Shown here: positions 7,269-8,540 of the stretch, piece after piece
Layout: each line of letters begins with the position of its first letter
How positions within the stretch are numbered: position 1 is the stretch's first letter
The notes under the pieces: model-generated
The model's input: the letters and a program-made list of their open reading frames with translations, nothing else
The model's database searches: none
Told to the model about the DNA's origin: nothing
Assembly (NCBI GenBank): GCA_963578885.1
Contig: CAUZEQ010000212.1
Coordinates: 1 to 8,540, forward strand
Source of the DNA: UBA8437 sp963578885
GTDB taxonomy: Bacteria > Planctomycetota > Planctomycetia > Planctomycetales > Planctomycetaceae
Reading direction: 5' to 3'
Length of the DNA: 8,540 nucleotides
Program-made: the position numbers and the translations under genes

Positions 7269-7314
7269 CTGCGAGGGTAGGGAACGGGGTGGTCGTTGAC
7301 AACTACCCTCGCAG
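7269..7314 (-). repeat. Perfect 12-base inverted repeat at the end of the TIM-barrel gene
   Basis: CTGCGAGGGTAG (7269-7280) and CTACCCTCGCAG (7303-7314) are exact reverse complements with 22 bases between them. In the minus-strand transcript, the first arm is exactly the final codons Leu-Arg-Gly plus the TAG stop of the TIM-barrel gene, and the second lies in the gap before sat. The resulting stem has 8 GC pairs in 12. No T tract follows on either strand, so this is not a canonical intrinsic terminator. It could be an RNA-stabilising, attenuating or Rho-independent-like element. A direct partial copy of the arm (CTGCGAG) is at 7249-7255. Confidence 0.8.
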
Positions 7315-8124
7315 CCCGGCCGCCTGCATCAGCCGATCGGTTGCCTCGTACGCCTCGGCCACCCACTCCTCGATCCTGTCCGGTTCGGGTGAGTATTCCA
7401 GTTCGATCGACACCGCTCCGTCGATCTCCAGCTTGCGGATCTCCTCGAGGTACGGCCCGAAGTCGACGACTCCCCGGCCTGGCGGCAGGTCGCCGTGGAC
7501 CTTGCCGTCGCAGTCGGAGATGTGCACGTGGATGGCCTTGTCCTTGAGCTGCTTTAGCTCCTCGGCCGGCACGTCGGCCAGCAGCAGGTGCGAGACGTCG
7601 ATGTTGGCCTGCAGGGCCGGGTGGTCGACGTCATCAATGAACCGCACCATGTTCTCGACGTTGCCGACCAGCGACAGCGGGAACGGTTCGAGTTCCAGCG
7701 CGATCTTCAGGCCCAGGTTCTCGGCGTACTCGGCCAACTCCCTGCAGTTCTCGACTCCCGTGGCCCATTGCTCGGCCGGCGGGATCACTTCCTGGTTCCA
7801 GATGTACTCGCCGAGGACCAGCAGCAGGTTGTCGGCCTCGTATTCGTAGCAGAGATCGAGAAACGCGTGACAGCGGTCGACGTGAAACTGCTGGACCGAG
7901 GGGTTGAAGTCGATCAGTCCGACGGCGACACAGCAGATCGAGACGATCGGCAACCCCGCCTTGTCGCACTCGGTCTTGATCCGCCGCCGTTCCTGGATGT
8001 CGATGTCGAGCGGATCGGTGAAGATGTCGATCGAGTCGAACCCGAGTTCGGCGGTCTTGTGGATGCCCCAGGTGGTGTCGCGACCGGCCTGGGCCCAGGC
8101 CGAGTTGATCAGGCCGAGTTTCAT
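7303..8124 (-). CDS. Xylose-isomerase-like TIM-barrel sugar isomerase/epimerase
   Basis: The 273-residue product fits the AP endonuclease 2 / xylose-isomerase-like TIM-barrel superfamily, whose cytoplasmic members isomerise or epimerise sugars, inosose or hydroxypyruvate using a divalent metal. The chain begins MKLGLINSAW (strand 1). Likely metal ligands follow the family order: a Glu in IALELEP (Glu144 or Glu146), Asp176 and His179 in NIDVSHL, His201 in HVHISD (199-204) and a Glu in SIELEY (Glu241 or Glu243). DLPPGRGVVDFGPYL (212-226) is the typical loop before the last strand. No signal peptide is present, unlike many planctomycete relatives. The ATG at 8124 has GGAG nine bases upstream. 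The last three codons and stop form one arm of an inverted repeat. It is first in a possible unit with sat and sulfatase and divergent from an SDR gene, suggesting sugar metabolism; the substrate is unknown. Confidence 0.9.
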   Translation of the reverse strand: MKLGLINSAWAQAGRDTTWGIHKTAELGFDSIDIFTDPLDIDIQERRRIKTECDKAGLPIVSICCVAVGLIDFNPSVQQFHVDRCHAFLDLCYEYEADNLLLVLGEYIWNQEVIPPAEQWATGVENCRELAEYAENLGLKIALELEPFPLSLVGNVENMVRFIDDVDHPALQANIDVSHLLLADVPAEELKQLKDKAIHVHISDCDGKVHGDLPPGRGVVDFGPYLEEIRKLEIDGAVSIELEYSPEPDRIEEWVAEAYEATDRLMQAAGLRG

Positions 8125-8220
8125 GGCGGGTGACTCCGGGATGAGTGGTCGTCGCCCAGCGAATGTAGCAGAGTTGCCCCCCGGCCTTCATCACCGACAA
8201 TGGCGGCTCACTTCCAGCAT

Positions 8221-8224
8221 GGAG
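8221..8224 (+). promoter_or_regulatory. Shine-Dalgarno GGAG favouring the SDR start at 8234
   Basis: GGAG lies nine bases before the ATG at 8234. An earlier in-frame ATG at 8219 overlaps it and has no ribosome binding site of its own, so the later start is preferred. The 8125-8233 gap must hold divergent promoters, but no convincing -35/-10 pair is seen. Confidence 0.45.
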
Positions 8225-8233
8225 CCAGCCACG

Positions 8234-8540
8234 ATGGACCTTGCTCTTTCCGACCATGTCGCTGTCGTCACCGGTGGAGCCAGTGGAATTGGCCGCGCGG
8301 TGGCGGTGGGTTTCCTGGCCGAGGGGACACGGGTGGCGATCTGGGACATCGCCGATACGGTCGACACCACTGCCGACGAACTTGCCGCCGGCGGTGGACC
8401 GACGGTGATCGGTGTCCAGGCCGACGTGACCGATGACGCCTCGATCGCCGCGGCCATCGGGAGAACGGTCGAGGCCCTGGGGCCGATTGACCACCTGGTC
8501 CACTGTGCCGCCATCGGTTCAGGCCATTTCGGCTATCCCT
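8234..8540 (+). CDS. Short-chain dehydrogenase/reductase (SDR), N-terminal part
   Basis: The first 102 residues are present and the gene runs off the right edge. The Rossmann dinucleotide motif TGGASGIG (13-20, TGxxxGxG) follows strand 1 (HVAVVTGG). Asp38 at the end of strand 2 (VAIWDI) suggests preference for NAD(H). Asp64 in QADVTD contacts the adenine ring in this family. VHCAAIGSG (89-97) replaces the common NNAG motif after strand 4, a variant often seen. The catalytic Ser-Tyr-Lys residues would be beyond the window. SDRs oxidise or reduce alcohols and sugars; this one is cytoplasmic and divergent from the TIM-barrel gene, so a sugar or polyol substrate is a reasonable guess. The start at 8234 is chosen for its GGAG; 8219 is an alternative adding five residues. 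Confidence 0.9.
   Translation, partial: MDLALSDHVAVVTGGASGIGRAVAVGFLAEGTRVAIWDIADTVDTTADELAAGGGPTVIGVQADVTDDASIAAAIGRTVEALGPIDHLVHCAAIGSGHFGYP

Noticed and set aside
7281..7302. Possible minus-strand promoter (TTGTCA then TACCCT, 17-base spacer) for sat
   Set aside because: The -35 box and spacing are good, but the -10 box matches only three of six positions and lies in the hairpin arm. This is too weak to call.

Overview
This window looks like a stretch of chromosome from a high-GC member of the Planctomycetota. The assignment rests on gene content: a DUF1501 protein with a twin-arginine-type leader, a secreted plastocyanin-like protein, a secreted formylglycine sulfatase and a single-polypeptide ATP sulfurylase, all with GC-rich codon use. 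No rRNA, tRNA, CRISPR array, transposase or phage gene was recognised, and I do not name a genus.

Layout, left to right. Positions 1-312 (minus) hold the N-terminal part of a secreted cupredoxin-like protein that runs off the left edge. Upstream of it on the same strand, 77 bases away, is a DUF1501 protein (390-1817). After a divergent gap of about 230 bases comes a ComM/YifB-type AAA+ ATPase on the plus strand (2051-3604). A less dense, visibly less GC-rich stretch follows (3605-4506). It contains one weak hypothetical ORF (3676-3960), one convincing small two-helix membrane protein (4058-4282), and a hairpin (4445-4476) where the plus-strand and minus-strand blocks converge.

Positions 4507-8124 are three co-oriented minus-strand genes. 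In transcription order they are a xylose-isomerase-like TIM-barrel protein (7303-8124), ATP sulfurylase Sat (5960-7222) and a secreted arylsulfatase (4507-5907), with gaps of 80 and 52 bases. This could be one transcription unit. A plausible but unproven theme is removal of sulfate from sulfated sugars outside the cytoplasm, activation of sulfate to APS inside it, and isomerisation of a sugar by the TIM-barrel enzyme. A short-chain dehydrogenase starts divergently at 8234 and runs off the right edge; it could belong to the same sugar metabolism.

The most unusual non-coding signal is a perfect 12-base inverted repeat (7269-7280 / 7303-7314). Its one arm is exactly the last three codons plus the stop codon of the TIM-barrel gene, and the other lies in the gap before sat. 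A third partial copy of the arm lies at 7249-7255. I found no clear evidence of a novel multi-gene system; most genes belong to recognisable families.
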